Shown here piece by piece: positions 17,590 to 25,487 of a DNA stretch of 64,000 nucleotides. The notes beneath the pieces were generated by a model, which was not told where the DNA came from, searched no databases, and saw only the letters and a program-made list of their open reading frames with translations. A program made the position numbers and the translations under genes. Every line of letters begins with the position of its first letter. The stretch's first letter is position 1. This DNA is from Escherichia boydii (lineage in GTDB: Bacteria > Pseudomonadota > Gammaproteobacteria > Enterobacterales > Enterobacteriaceae): the NCBI GenBank assembly GCA_041890495.1, contig CP169086.1:4464001-4528000 (forward strand), given 5' to 3'.

Positions 17590-18753
17590 TTAGCGGGCGG
17601 CTTCGTATATACGGCGGCTGACATCCAACGTAATGTCATGATTTTCGCCCAGTTGGGTCATGCCGTGCTCTTCCAGTTTTTTCAGCAAAGCCGGGATGGA
17701 GCTGCCGTCCAGACCGTAGTCGGAGAGGTGGGTCGGCACGCCTAATTGCTCAAAGAAATTGCGGGTTGCGGCAATCGCGGCGTCAATACGCTCATCATCG
17801 GAACCTTCAGTGATGTTCCAGACGCGTTCAGCATATTGCAGCAGCTTAGCGCGCTTGGTATCGCGTTTTTCATTCCACAGTGCAGGCAGGACGATAGCCA
17901 GTGTTTGCGCGTGATCCAGACCGTGCATCGCAGTCAGTTCGTGGCCCAGCATATGCGTTGCCCAGTCCTGCGGTACGCCAGCGCCAATCAAACCGTTCAG
18001 CGCCTGAGTCGCCGCCCACATGACGTTGGCGCGCACATCGTAGTTTTCTGGCTCTTTCAGGGCTTTCGGACCATCTTCGATTAGCGTCAGCAAAATGCCT
18101 TCTGCGAAACGGTCCTGAATTTTGGCATCAACCGGTTTGGTAACATACTGTTCCACGGTGTGTACAAAGGCGTCCACTACGCCGTTAGCCACCTGACGCG
18201 GCGGCAGGGTGTAGGTATAAACCGGATCGAGCACGGCAAATACCGGCTGAACATGGGCAGAATGGAACGCCTGCTTGTCGCCTGTGGTTTTACGGGAGAT
18301 CACCGCGCCTGCGTTGGATTCTGAACCGGTTGCTGGCAGCGTCAGCACACAGCCCATCGGGATGGCGCTTTTAATCTCTTTACCGCCCGTTTGCAGAATG
18401 TGCCACGGATCGATATTTTCCGGATAGTTAGCCGCTGCGGCGATAAATTTGGTGCCGTCCAGTACAGAACCGCCGCCAACCGCCAGCAGGAAAGTCACTT
18501 TCTGTTCGCGAACCAGTTTCACGGCGTTCATCAGCGTTTCATAAGCCGGGTTTGGCTCAATACCGCCAAATTCCAGCACGTCCATGCCTTTCAGGGCATC
18601 CAGAACTTGATCGAGAACGCCGGTTTTTTTCACGCTGCCGCCGCCGTAGGTAATCAATACGCGAGCATCGTGAGGAATTTGTTCGCGTAAACCAGCGATT
18701 GCGCCTTTACCAAACAGAATGCGGGTTGGGGTGTGCAGATTAAAGTTGTTCAT
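17590..18753 (-). CDS. yqhD: NADPH-dependent aldehyde reductase YqhD
   Basis: 387-residue iron-containing-alcohol-dehydrogenase-family enzyme that detoxifies short-chain and lipid-peroxide aldehydes. The start giving MNNFNLHTPT at 18753 is chosen; a few codons are open upstream. The nucleotide-binding YGGGSVKKTG is at about 36-45 and AVGGGSVLDGTKFIAA near 92-107; metal ligands lie in DAFVHTVEQY (Asp and His near 194/198) and the HMLGHELTAMHGLDHAQ segment. Reads as E. coli YqhD. Divergent from its activator gene yqhC. Confidence 0.96.
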   Translation of the reverse strand: MNNFNLHTPTRILFGKGAIAGLREQIPHDARVLITYGGGSVKKTGVLDQVLDALKGMDVLEFGGIEPNPAYETLMNAVKLVREQKVTFLLAVGGGSVLDGTKFIAAAANYPENIDPWHILQTGGKEIKSAIPMGCVLTLPATGSESNAGAVISRKTTGDKQAFHSAHVQPVFAVLDPVYTYTLPPRQVANGVVDAFVHTVEQYVTKPVDAKIQDRFAEGILLTLIEDGPKALKEPENYDVRANVMWAATQALNGLIGAGVPQDWATHMLGHELTAMHGLDHAQTLAIVLPALWNEKRDTKRAKLLQYAERVWNITEGSDDERIDAAIAATRNFFEQLGVPTHLSDYGLDGSSIPALLKKLEEHGMTQLGENHDITLDVSRRIYEAAR

Positions 18754-18945
18754 TACTTGCTCCCTTTGCTGGGCCAATATGAGGGCAGAGAACGATCTGC
18801 CTGATGTTTTTCATTGTGATCGCCAGCGCCCTGGCTCTCAATGCTCATTTCTGCCAATGTCTTGCCTATTTCTCCAGAGTGCTGGAGAAATGCTACAAAA
18901 TTGCGCACAATCAAATTGCGCATTATTCCTAAGAAATTACGCGAT

Positions 18946-19845
18946 ATGAAACGTGAAGAGATTTGCCGCTTGCTGGCGGATAAAGTTAATAAACTGAAAA
19001 ATAAAGAAAATAGATTGTCAGAACTGTTGCCCGATGTGCGTTTGTTGTATGGCGAGACACCTTTCGCACGTACACCGGTGATGTACGAGCCTGGCATCAT
19101 AATTCTCTTTTCCGGGCATAAAATCGGTTATATCAATGAACGCGTGTTTCGTTATGATGCCAATGAATACCTGCTGCTGACGGTCCGTTGCCGTTTGAGT
19201 GCGAAACCTATGCCACGTCAGAGGTGCCGCTGGCAGGGTTGCGTCTCAATGTCGATATTTTGCAGTTACAGGAACTGTTGATGGACATTGGCGAAGATGA
19301 GCATTTCCAGCCGTCGATGGCAGCCAGCGGGATTAACTCCGCCACGTTATCAGAAGAGATTTTATGCGCGGCGGAGCGGTTACTCGACGTGATGGAGCGA
19401 CCACTGGATGCGCGTATTCTCGGCAAACAGATCATCCGCGAAATTCTGTACTACGTGCTGACCGGACCTTGCGGCGGCGCGTTACTGGCGCTGGTCAGTC
19501 GCCAGACTCACTTCAGTCTGATTAGCCGCGTGCTGAAACGGATTGAGAATAAATACACCGAAAACCTGAGCGTCGAGCAACTGGCGGCAGAAGCCAACAT
19601 GAGCGTATCGGCGTTCCACCATAATTTTAAGTCTGTCACCAGCACCTCGCCGTTGCAGTATTTGAAGAATTACCGTCTGCATAAGGCGCGGATGATGATC
19701 ATCCATGACGGCATGAAGGCCAGCGCAGCAGCGATGCGCGTCGGCTATGAAAGCGCATCGCAATTTAGCCGTGAGTTTAAACGTTACTTCGGTGTGACGC
19801 CGGGGGAAGATGCGGCCAAGAATGCGGGCGATGCAGGGGAATTAA
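18946..19845 (+). pseudogene. yqhC: AraC-family activator YqhC, broken by two single-base indels
   Basis: In E. coli YqhC (about 318 residues) activates yqhD-dkgA in response to aldehydes. The frame starting MKREEICRLLADK at 18946 reads well to LLLTV, then loses register at 19183-19187 (GTCCG where GTCCCG would keep frame), giving a stop near 19281. The second frame carries the rest, including the AraC helix-turn-helix (LAAEANMSVSAFHHNFKSV and AAMRVGYESASQFSREF). A further inserted C near 19815-19817 alters the last residues and extends the frame to 19910; the normal stop would be at 19845. As given, no intact YqhC is made. Decay or consensus error cannot be told apart here. Confidence 0.85.
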
Positions 19846-19884
19846 ATACGTTCCCGGTACAGCAACCGGGAACGGGGAAAATCG

Positions 19885-20545
19885 TCAGGCGTTACAGTAT
19901 TTTTTTTTAATCACCACAAACAGCGTGCCTAACAAGCCAGCGGTTTAACAAGGCAATTGGCAGGATCATCAGGAACGTCATTACCTGATCTTCATGGCGT
20001 TTAACGAACGGAATCATACTTAAGGCATAGCCAAAACTGGTTACCACGCTGACCCACAGCAATCCACTTAACCAGTTGAAAAACTGGAAGCGGCGGTTTG
20101 GCAGACCGGAAATTCCCGCCATGGTTGGCAGCAGCGTACGGACAAATGCAAGAAAACGTCCAGCCAGCAGCGCCAGCAGACCGTGGCGGTCAAACATGCA
20201 GGTGGCGCGCTGGTGATATTTAGCAGGAAGCTGTGCCAGCCAGCCTTTCACCGTTTTGGTATTCCCTAACCAGCGCCCCTGAATATAACTTAGCCAGCAG
20301 CCCAGACTTGCTGCGGCGGTCAGAATCGCAATCGTAGGCAGAAAATCCATAACCCCCTGGGCAATCAATGCGCCTGCCAGTATCAACAAGCTGTCGCCTG
20401 GCAAAAATGAGGCGGGCAGCAGGCCGTTTTCTAAAAACAGCGTGGCAAACATGACAAAGTAAACAACGCTAACAATATGAGGATCCGCCAGCGCGGCAAA
20501 GTCGTGTTGCCAGAGCGCAGCGATGATATCTTGAATAACAGCCAT
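19885..20545 (-). CDS. yghB: DedA-family membrane protein YghB, C-terminus frameshifted
   Basis: Inner-membrane DedA/VTT-family protein (E. coli YghB 219 residues), thought to take part in lipid-carrier flipping and membrane homeostasis with YqjA. The first about 199 residues read as E. coli YghB, including the conserved FLPGDSLLILAGALIAQG and GRFLAFVRTLLPTMAGISG. One extra T on the plus strand in 19944-19946 shifts the end: the frame now stops at 19907 with LNRWLVRHAVCGD in place of the last membrane segment. Removing that base restores a normal end at 19885. The DedA core is retained, so function is uncertain. Confidence 0.88.
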
Positions 20546-20684
20546 GGACTTTCCTGTGGAACAGCGTTTAAGCCTTTATCTGCCTATTGTACTCCTGAAT
20601 CGTCCGGGACGCCTTGATCCCGGACGCAACAATTTAAGACTTTTCACAATAAAATGTCTGCAAAATTGTCCAAAAGTGGCAATG

Positions 20685-21872
20685 TTATACAATTCGCGCA
20701 AAACCGGCGTCCAGATCGGCAATCAGATCGTCGACATCTTCCAGACCAATATGCAGGCGAATCAAGGTCCCGCTAAAATCGATCTCGCCTTGTGGGCGAA
20801 TGGCGGCGATATGTTCTGGTTGATTTGCCAGGATCAACGATTCATACCCGCCCCACGAGTAGGCCATGCTGAATAAACTGAAGTTATCCAGATAGTTCGC
20901 CAGCTCTTCATTATTGAGTTTTTTCTTAAGCACAAAGGAAAATAGCCCGCTGCTGCCTGTAAAGTCTCGTTTCCAGAATTCGTGACTTTTACTGCCAGGC
21001 AGAGCAGGGTGGTTAACTCGCGCAACTTGCGGATGTTCTGCCAGCCATTCAGCCACTTTCAGACTGCTTTCATGATGTTGACGCAAACGCACACCTAATG
21101 TGCGCAGGCCACGGCTGGTTATATAGGCGGTATCGGCATCGACCATCTGGCCCATCAGATAGGCATTTTCCCGTAGCTGCTCCCAGCAACGGGCATTGCA
21201 CACGGCAGTGCCAATCATCGCATCTGAATGCCCAACCAGATATTTGGTGGCGGCTTGAATAGAAACATCGATGCCAAAATCCAGCGCCTTAAACAGCACA
21301 CCGGCTGCCCAGGTGTTGTCGATCATAATGATGGCATCCGGCACCACACTGCGTACGGCGGCAACAATCGCCGGAACGTCGTGGACTTCCATGGTGATGG
21401 AGCCTGGCGATTCCAGAAACACGATTTTAGTGTTTGGCTGCAGATGCTTAACGATATCGGCACCAATCAGCGGATCAAACCATGATGTCGTTACGCCCAG
21501 TTTGCTGAGGATTTTGCTACAGAAATCCTGACTCGGTTCATAGGCGGTGTTGGTCATCAACACATGATCGCCCTGTTCGATAAAAGCAAGAATGGAATTA
21601 GCAACCGCTGCCGCCCCGCAGGGAAATAGCACGCAGCCTGCGCCACCTTCCAGTTCACACATCGCTTGTTGTAAGGAGAAATGGGTTAACGTTCCGCGCC
21701 GTCCATAGAACAACTCTCCATTGGCGCGGTTACGTGTCGCGTGTTTTTTGGCTTCTACACTGTCAAAGACCAGCGAAGAAGCGCGCTGAATCACGCTATT
21801 TACCGCGCCGAGAGTGTATTTTTTGCTGCGTCCTGCATTCACCAGTTGAGTATCAAGCTTTTTGTCCGCCAT
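20685..21872 (-). CDS. metC: Cystathionine beta-lyase
   Basis: 395-residue PLP enzyme that cleaves cystathionine to homocysteine, pyruvate and ammonia in methionine synthesis. The start MADKKLDTQL at 21872 is chosen; the open frame runs 45 codons further upstream but without family similarity. The PLP Lys lies in SIQAATKYLVGHSD (near residue 210), with YGRRGTLTHFSLQ near 56 and the phosphate-binding FPCGAAAVANS near 82. Reads as E. coli MetC. It is divergent from exbB. Confidence 0.96.
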   Translation of the reverse strand: MADKKLDTQLVNAGRSKKYTLGAVNSVIQRASSLVFDSVEAKKHATRNRANGELFYGRRGTLTHFSLQQAMCELEGGAGCVLFPCGAAAVANSILAFIEQGDHVLMTNTAYEPSQDFCSKILSKLGVTTSWFDPLIGADIVKHLQPNTKIVFLESPGSITMEVHDVPAIVAAVRSVVPDAIIMIDNTWAAGVLFKALDFGIDVSIQAATKYLVGHSDAMIGTAVCNARCWEQLRENAYLMGQMVDADTAYITSRGLRTLGVRLRQHHESSLKVAEWLAEHPQVARVNHPALPGSKSHEFWKRDFTGSSGLFSFVLKKKLNNEELANYLDNFSLFSMAYSWGGYESLILANQPEHIAAIRPQGEIDFSGTLIRLHIGLEDVDDLIADLDAGFARIV

Positions 21873-22041
21873 GTCGGGATTCCTGTTTTTATACGTCTGG
21901 ATGTCTAAACTAGCATGAATATTCGCGGGCGCATCCTGAAGAATTGGCATAAAGCAGAAAATTTTCGCAAATGGCGTGCTGGTGACTTTTTTACTGCGTA
22001 AACGCAAGGAAAAGAAAGCAAAGGTACGGCAGTATGCAAAT

Positions 22042-22060
22042 AGTAATGAGAACGACTATC
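22042..22060. promoter_or_regulatory. Fur box upstream of exbB
   Basis: AGTAATGAGAACGACTATC matches the 19-base Fur consensus at about 13 positions by eye. It lies 64 bases upstream of the exbB GTG, where Fur control of exbBD is known in E. coli. Confidence 0.75.
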
Positions 22061-22123
22061 AATTCGACGTCGTTTTGATATTATTATGCGCAGATTTTGT
22101 GACTTGCGTCCTGGAGATACACA

Positions 22124-22858
22124 GTGGGTAATAATTTAATGCAGACGGACCTTTCCGTCTGGGGTATGTATCAGCACGCCGATATTGTCGTTAAGTGCGT
22201 GATGATTGGGCTTATTTTGGCCTCCGTAGTCACCTGGGCAATCTTCTTCAGTAAGAGCGTAGAGTTCTTCAATCAGAAGCGTCGCCTTAAGCGCGAGCAG
22301 CAACTGCTGGCTGAAGCGCGTTCCTTAAACCAGGCCAACGATATCGCCGCTGATTTTGGTAGCAAAAGCTTAAGCCTGCATTTGCTCAATGAAGCGCAGA
22401 ATGAGCTGGAACTGTCAGAAGGCAGCGACGATAACGAAGGTATTAAAGAACGTACCAGCTTCCGTCTGGAGCGTCGGGTCGCCGCAGTGGGTCGTCAAAT
22501 GGGCCGCGGTAACGGCTATCTGGCAACCATCGGCGCGATTTCTCCGTTCGTTGGTCTGTTTGGTACGGTCTGGGGCATCATGAACAGCTTTATTGGTATC
22601 GCGCAAACGCAGACCACTAACCTGGCAGTCGTTGCGCCGGGTATCGCAGAAGCTCTGTTAGCAACGGCAATCGGCCTCGTGGCAGCGATTCCTGCGGTCG
22701 TTATCTATAACGTATTTGCACGCCAGATTGGCGGCTTTAAAGCGATGCTGGGTGATGTTGCAGCGCAGGTATTGTTGCTGCAAAGCCGTGACCTGGATCT
22801 GGAAGCCAGCGCCGCTGCGCATCCGGTTCGTGTCGCACAAAAATTACGCGCAGGATAA
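22124..22858 (+). CDS. exbB: TonB-complex proton-channel subunit ExbB
   Basis: 244-residue inner-membrane protein; with ExbD it forms the proton-driven motor that energises TonB for outer-membrane iron and vitamin B12 uptake. Start GTG 22124 (MGNNLMQTD) gives the E. coli length. Three membrane segments lie at about 16-39, 132-155 and 174-196; the last two (GAISPFVGLFGTVWGIM and IAEALLATAIGLVAAIP) are the MotA/TolQ/ExbB signature. Reads as E. coli ExbB. exbD follows after six bases. Confidence 0.97.
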   Translation: MGNNLMQTDLSVWGMYQHADIVVKCVMIGLILASVVTWAIFFSKSVEFFNQKRRLKREQQLLAEARSLNQANDIAADFGSKSLSLHLLNEAQNELELSEGSDDNEGIKERTSFRLERRVAAVGRQMGRGNGYLATIGAISPFVGLFGTVWGIMNSFIGIAQTQTTNLAVVAPGIAEALLATAIGLVAAIPAVVIYNVFARQIGGFKAMLGDVAAQVLLLQSRDLDLEASAAAHPVRVAQKLRAG

Positions 22859-22864
22859 TATCCG

Positions 22865-23290
22865 ATGGCAATGCATCTTAACGAAAACCTCGACGATAAC
22901 GGCGAAATGCATGATATCAACGTGACGCCGTTTATCGACGTGATGTTGGTTCTGCTGATTATCTTTATGGTGGCGGCACCGTTAGCGACGGTAGATGTGA
23001 AGGTGAACTTGCCTGCTTCTACCAGCACGCCGCAGCCGCGCCCGGAAAAACCGGTTTATCTGTCGGTGAAGGCAGACAACTCGATGTTTATCGGTAACGA
23101 TCCGGTCACCGATGAAACAATGATTACGGCGTTGAATGCGTTAACCGAAGGCAAGAAAGACACCACCATCTTCTTCCGAGCGGACAAAACCGTCGATTAC
23201 GAGACGTTGATGAAGGTAATGGATACGCTGCATCAGGCGGGTTACCTGAAGATAGGTCTGGTCGGCGAAGAGAAAGTGGCCTCGAAGTGA
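22865..23290 (+). CDS. exbD: TonB-complex subunit ExbD
   Basis: 141-residue partner of ExbB. A short cytoplasmic start (DINVTPFIDVMLVLLIIFMV, about 18-37) contains the single membrane helix with the essential Asp near 25 that carries protons. The periplasmic domain follows and ends VGEEKVASK. Reads as E. coli ExbD. The exbBD operon ends at a clear terminator, which also marks the right edge of the E. coli-like tract. Confidence 0.97.
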   Translation: MAMHLNENLDDNGEMHDINVTPFIDVMLVLLIIFMVAAPLATVDVKVNLPASTSTPQPRPEKPVYLSVKADNSMFIGNDPVTDETMITALNALTEGKKDTTIFFRADKTVDYETLMKVMDTLHQAGYLKIGLVGEEKVASK

Positions 23291-23295
23291 TAAAG

Positions 23296-23321
23296 AAGCT
23301 GGCGAAAGCCGGCTTTTTTTA
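23296..23321 (+). terminator. Rho-independent terminator of exbBD
   Basis: Stem AAGCTGGC / GCCGGCTT with loop GAAA (one G-T type pair) followed by seven T. It directly follows the exbD stop. Confidence 0.85.
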
Positions 23322-23332
23322 TGCCTGTCAGT

Positions 23333-23782
23333 TTATGCGTTTTTGTTATCTGTCGGTGCAGTCGAAGGGGTTGCCAGCGCGTCCTCATCCAGCGCCACGC
23401 AGGTGACGTTTGAGGTACGGTACTCACCGTCTGACAGCTTGCGCGTCAGGCGCAGGGTGGCGATTTCTCTGGCAAGCAAATACTGATAATTGGCCTCGAG
23501 ACGCCCCAGAAGCTTCTCTTTCAGCTCAGGACGCTCTTCAATGATGGCATTCATCACGGCGCCGTAAATTTCTTCTTTGACCTGCAGCGGATAAATTTCA
23601 CGGCGATTGTGCCATTTCAGCCGAACCAGCGTCGCCGGGATCGATACCAGGTCTTGCGTAATACGCGTCATCTCGTCATTTTTTGTGTTTCTTAGCGCGT
23701 CGAGATTTTGCTTTAAGATAAATTCATCACTTTTTTTATCATCTAAAGTCAAATAAACGTCGTTGTTTTTAACTTCTTTCAC
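23333..23782 (-). CDS. Protein of unknown function (second gene of an unrecognised pair)
   Basis: 149-residue soluble, charged protein that I do not recognise. GTG 23782 starts one base after the stop of the upstream gene, so the two are coupled. It has no signal peptide or membrane segment. Predicted features are a helical, charged middle (EEIYGAVMNAIIEERPELKEKLLGRLEANYQYLLAREIATLRL, split here as about residues 70-112) and a low-complexity end ATPSTAPTDNKNA. The first half is AT-rich with many Lys/Asn codons, unlike exbD beside it. It occupies the position of yghA in E. coli. Confidence 0.65.
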   Translation of the reverse strand: MKEVKNNDVYLTLDDKKSDEFILKQNLDALRNTKNDEMTRITQDLVSIPATLVRLKWHNRREIYPLQVKEEIYGAVMNAIIEERPELKEKLLGRLEANYQYLLAREIATLRLTRKLSDGEYRTSNVTCVALDEDALATPSTAPTDNKNA

Positions 23783-23783
23783 G

Positions 23784-24188
23784 TTAATCTTCCCCCAGGT
23801 TATAAAAAATTGGGTTGTTTTTTTCGCGCGTAATTAAGTTAAGCCAAATTTCATTGCCCGCTTCATTAATTTGTTCGGTTTTGTCGGCCAATATTTGACT
23901 TAGTTTCTGGGCATCTATTTCACCCTCGGCCTGCAGGTCATTCAGCAGGTGGACAAAGGCTTCAATTTTTATGGCGCGAAATAAGCGCTCTTTTATATGG
24001 CGATCGTGCTCTTCCAGCAACATATTTCGGGATTTGCCAGTTCGGGAAACACCAATTAATATATCGGGCTCGAAATCAGAGAGCTTTCTTTTCCCCTGAG
24101 TGAAACTGGCCTCTTTTTCTGCTTCCGTCGGTTGCTGTTCCACAGGCGTAATGTGGTACTTAGCCGGGACGAGATAGTCGGGCAGCAT
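23784..24188 (-). CDS. Protein of unknown function (first gene of an unrecognised pair)
   Basis: 134-residue soluble protein that I do not recognise. It begins MLPDYLVPAKYHITPVEQQPTEAEKEA, has a charged LLEEHDRHIKERLFRAIKIEAFVHLLNDLQ helix-rich middle and ends IFYNLGED. There is no signal peptide or known motif. It is the first gene of a coupled pair with the 23333 gene and is divergent from the membrane-anchored protein at 24292, with about 100 bases between, so the three may be one functional group. Confidence 0.65.
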   Translation of the reverse strand: MLPDYLVPAKYHITPVEQQPTEAEKEASFTQGKRKLSDFEPDILIGVSRTGKSRNMLLEEHDRHIKERLFRAIKIEAFVHLLNDLQAEGEIDAQKLSQILADKTEQINEAGNEIWLNLITREKNNPIFYNLGED

Positions 24189-24291
24189 TTTTAATTTCCT
24201 TTAATTTCAACAGGGTGGGGTTGGTAAAGGCGTGAGATTCGTTGACAATATCATGAGGCAAATTTAAAATCAAAAAAAATGGAGCCTACCC

Positions 24292-24795
24292 ATGAACAGC
24301 ATCTTTTTTACGGTCATCACATTACTATTACTGACCGCTGGTGTGCTTTTATTGATGCAGGAGTTCAATAAAACGAAAGTGTCGAAAGACGCCAGTGAAC
24401 CCCCGCAACCTGAACTGATGACAAAAGAGGAAGGTGAAGACCATTTCTCTGTATTGATGAACTCTGTTACGCCTGTCTGGTACTGGCGGGTGAACCACGA
24501 ATATATCGACTTTTTACACGCGACAATTAAGCGCATGAAAATGTCGGAAATTAATGATACGCCTGGACTGTTTGAGGCGCAGCGTCGCTGTAGCGATCTG
24601 AATTCAGCAGTCTATAAATATTATGACAATATCAAAAAGCGCTGTCTTAACGGCGAGAAGGTCTCTTATTCCGATCTGGACGTATTAAATTTGCGTCAGT
24701 GTTTCCGCGAATTCAGCCTGGAGGCTTATCCTGAGCTTGTGGCGCTTGTCTGGCCGGAGTACGCACGTCCCGAGGTTAACCCGGACAACGTCTGA
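24292..24795 (+). CDS. Membrane-anchored protein of unknown function
   Basis: 167-residue protein with one N-terminal membrane segment (about residues 4-23, SIFFTVITLLLLTAGVLLL) and a soluble rest rich in aromatic and charged residues (VWYWRVNHEYIDFLHATIKR; RCSDLNSAVYKYYDNIKKRC). ATG 24292 has GGAG ten bases upstream. I know no family for it. Three Cys near 101, 120 and 138 may pair if the soluble part is periplasmic. It lies between the divergent unknown pair and yqhA. Confidence 0.65.
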   Translation: MNSIFFTVITLLLLTAGVLLLMQEFNKTKVSKDASEPPQPELMTKEEGEDHFSVLMNSVTPVWYWRVNHEYIDFLHATIKRMKMSEINDTPGLFEAQRRCSDLNSAVYKYYDNIKKRCLNGEKVSYSDLDVLNLRQCFREFSLEAYPELVALVWPEYARPEVNPDNV

Positions 24796-24824
24796 GTGAC
24801 GTACCGTTGAGTTATTGCAAACAG

Positions 24825-24862
24825 CCAGCGCCGTTGAGATATACTGGGCGCTGGTTTCTTTT
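24825..24862 (+). terminator. Terminator-like hairpin upstream of yqhA
   Basis: Stem CCAGCGCC / GGCGCTGG with a 14-base loop followed by TTTCTTTT. It ends the preceding gene or attenuates entry into yqhA, which starts 15 bases further on. Confidence 0.65.
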
Positions 24863-24876
24863 GCAAACAGGACTTT

Positions 24877-25365
24877 ATGGAACGCTTTTTTGAAAATGCC
24901 ATGTACGCCTCCCGTTGGATACTGGCTCCCGTCTATTTTGGCCTTTCGCTGGCACTTATCGCGCTGACGATTAAGTTCTTTCAGGAAATCCTGCACGTTC
25001 TGCCGAATATCTTTTCCATTGCCGAAGCGGATTTGATTCTGGTTCTGCTGTCGCTGGTGGATATGACCCTGGTGGGAGGGCTGCTGGTGATGGTGATGTT
25101 CTCCGGCTACGAGAATTTTGTCTCCCAGCTTGATATCGACGAGCGTAAAGAGAAGCTCAGCTGGCTGGGCAAAATGGATGCCTCGTCGCTGAAGAATAAA
25201 GTGGCCGCGTCGATTGTGGCGATCTCCTCTATCCACCTGTTACGCGTGTTTATGGACGCAAAGAACGTGCCGGATAACAAACTGATGTGGTACGTCATCA
25301 TCCACCTGACGTTTGTGCTGTCCGCGTTTGTGATGGGTTATCTGGATAAGATCAGTAAGAAATAA
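24877..25365 (+). CDS. yqhA: UPF0114 membrane protein YqhA
   Basis: 162-residue inner-membrane protein of the YqhA/UPF0114 family, function unknown. Hydrophobic segments lie at about 12-34, 52-74, 105-125 and 133-155. The family core YENFVSQLDIDERKEKLSWLGKMDASSLKNKVAASIVAISSIHLLRVF spans about 78-128 (quoted in pieces: LGKMDASSLKNKVAAS, ISSIHLLRVFMDA). It is close to but clearly diverged from E. coli YqhA, unlike the exbBD genes 1.5 kb to the left. Confidence 0.9.
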   Translation: MERFFENAMYASRWILAPVYFGLSLALIALTIKFFQEILHVLPNIFSIAEADLILVLLSLVDMTLVGGLLVMVMFSGYENFVSQLDIDERKEKLSWLGKMDASSLKNKVAASIVAISSIHLLRVFMDAKNVPDNKLMWYVIIHLTFVLSAFVMGYLDKISKK

Positions 25366-25376
25366 AGTACACCTTA

Positions 25377-25467
25377 CCCCTCACCCTAACCCTCTCCCCA
25401 GAGGGGAGAGGGGACTGCTCGGTGCGGCCATTCGCCCTCTCCCCTTTGGGGAGAGAGCGGGGCGAGG
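25377..25467. repeat. Pair of dispersed CCCTCACCCTAACCCTCTCC palindromes
   Basis: Two units between convergent yqhA and yghZ. Unit one (25377-25413) has arms CCTCTCCCC / GGGGAGAGG; unit two (25433-25467) has arms CCCTCTCCCC / GGGGAGAG and is in the opposite orientation. The pair is almost the same as that at 51766-51863. Confidence 0.8.
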
Positions 25468-25487
25468 AGCAAGGGCATCAGCCCGCA

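Noticed and set aside
20601..20626. Terminator between yghB and metC.
   Set aside because: A good stem (CGTCCGGGA / TCCCGGACG) exists but has no U run on either strand, so termination cannot be claimed.
25377..25467. Insertion-sequence ends.
   Set aside because: The inverted units are close together, no transposase lies between them, and the same units recur between other convergent genes.
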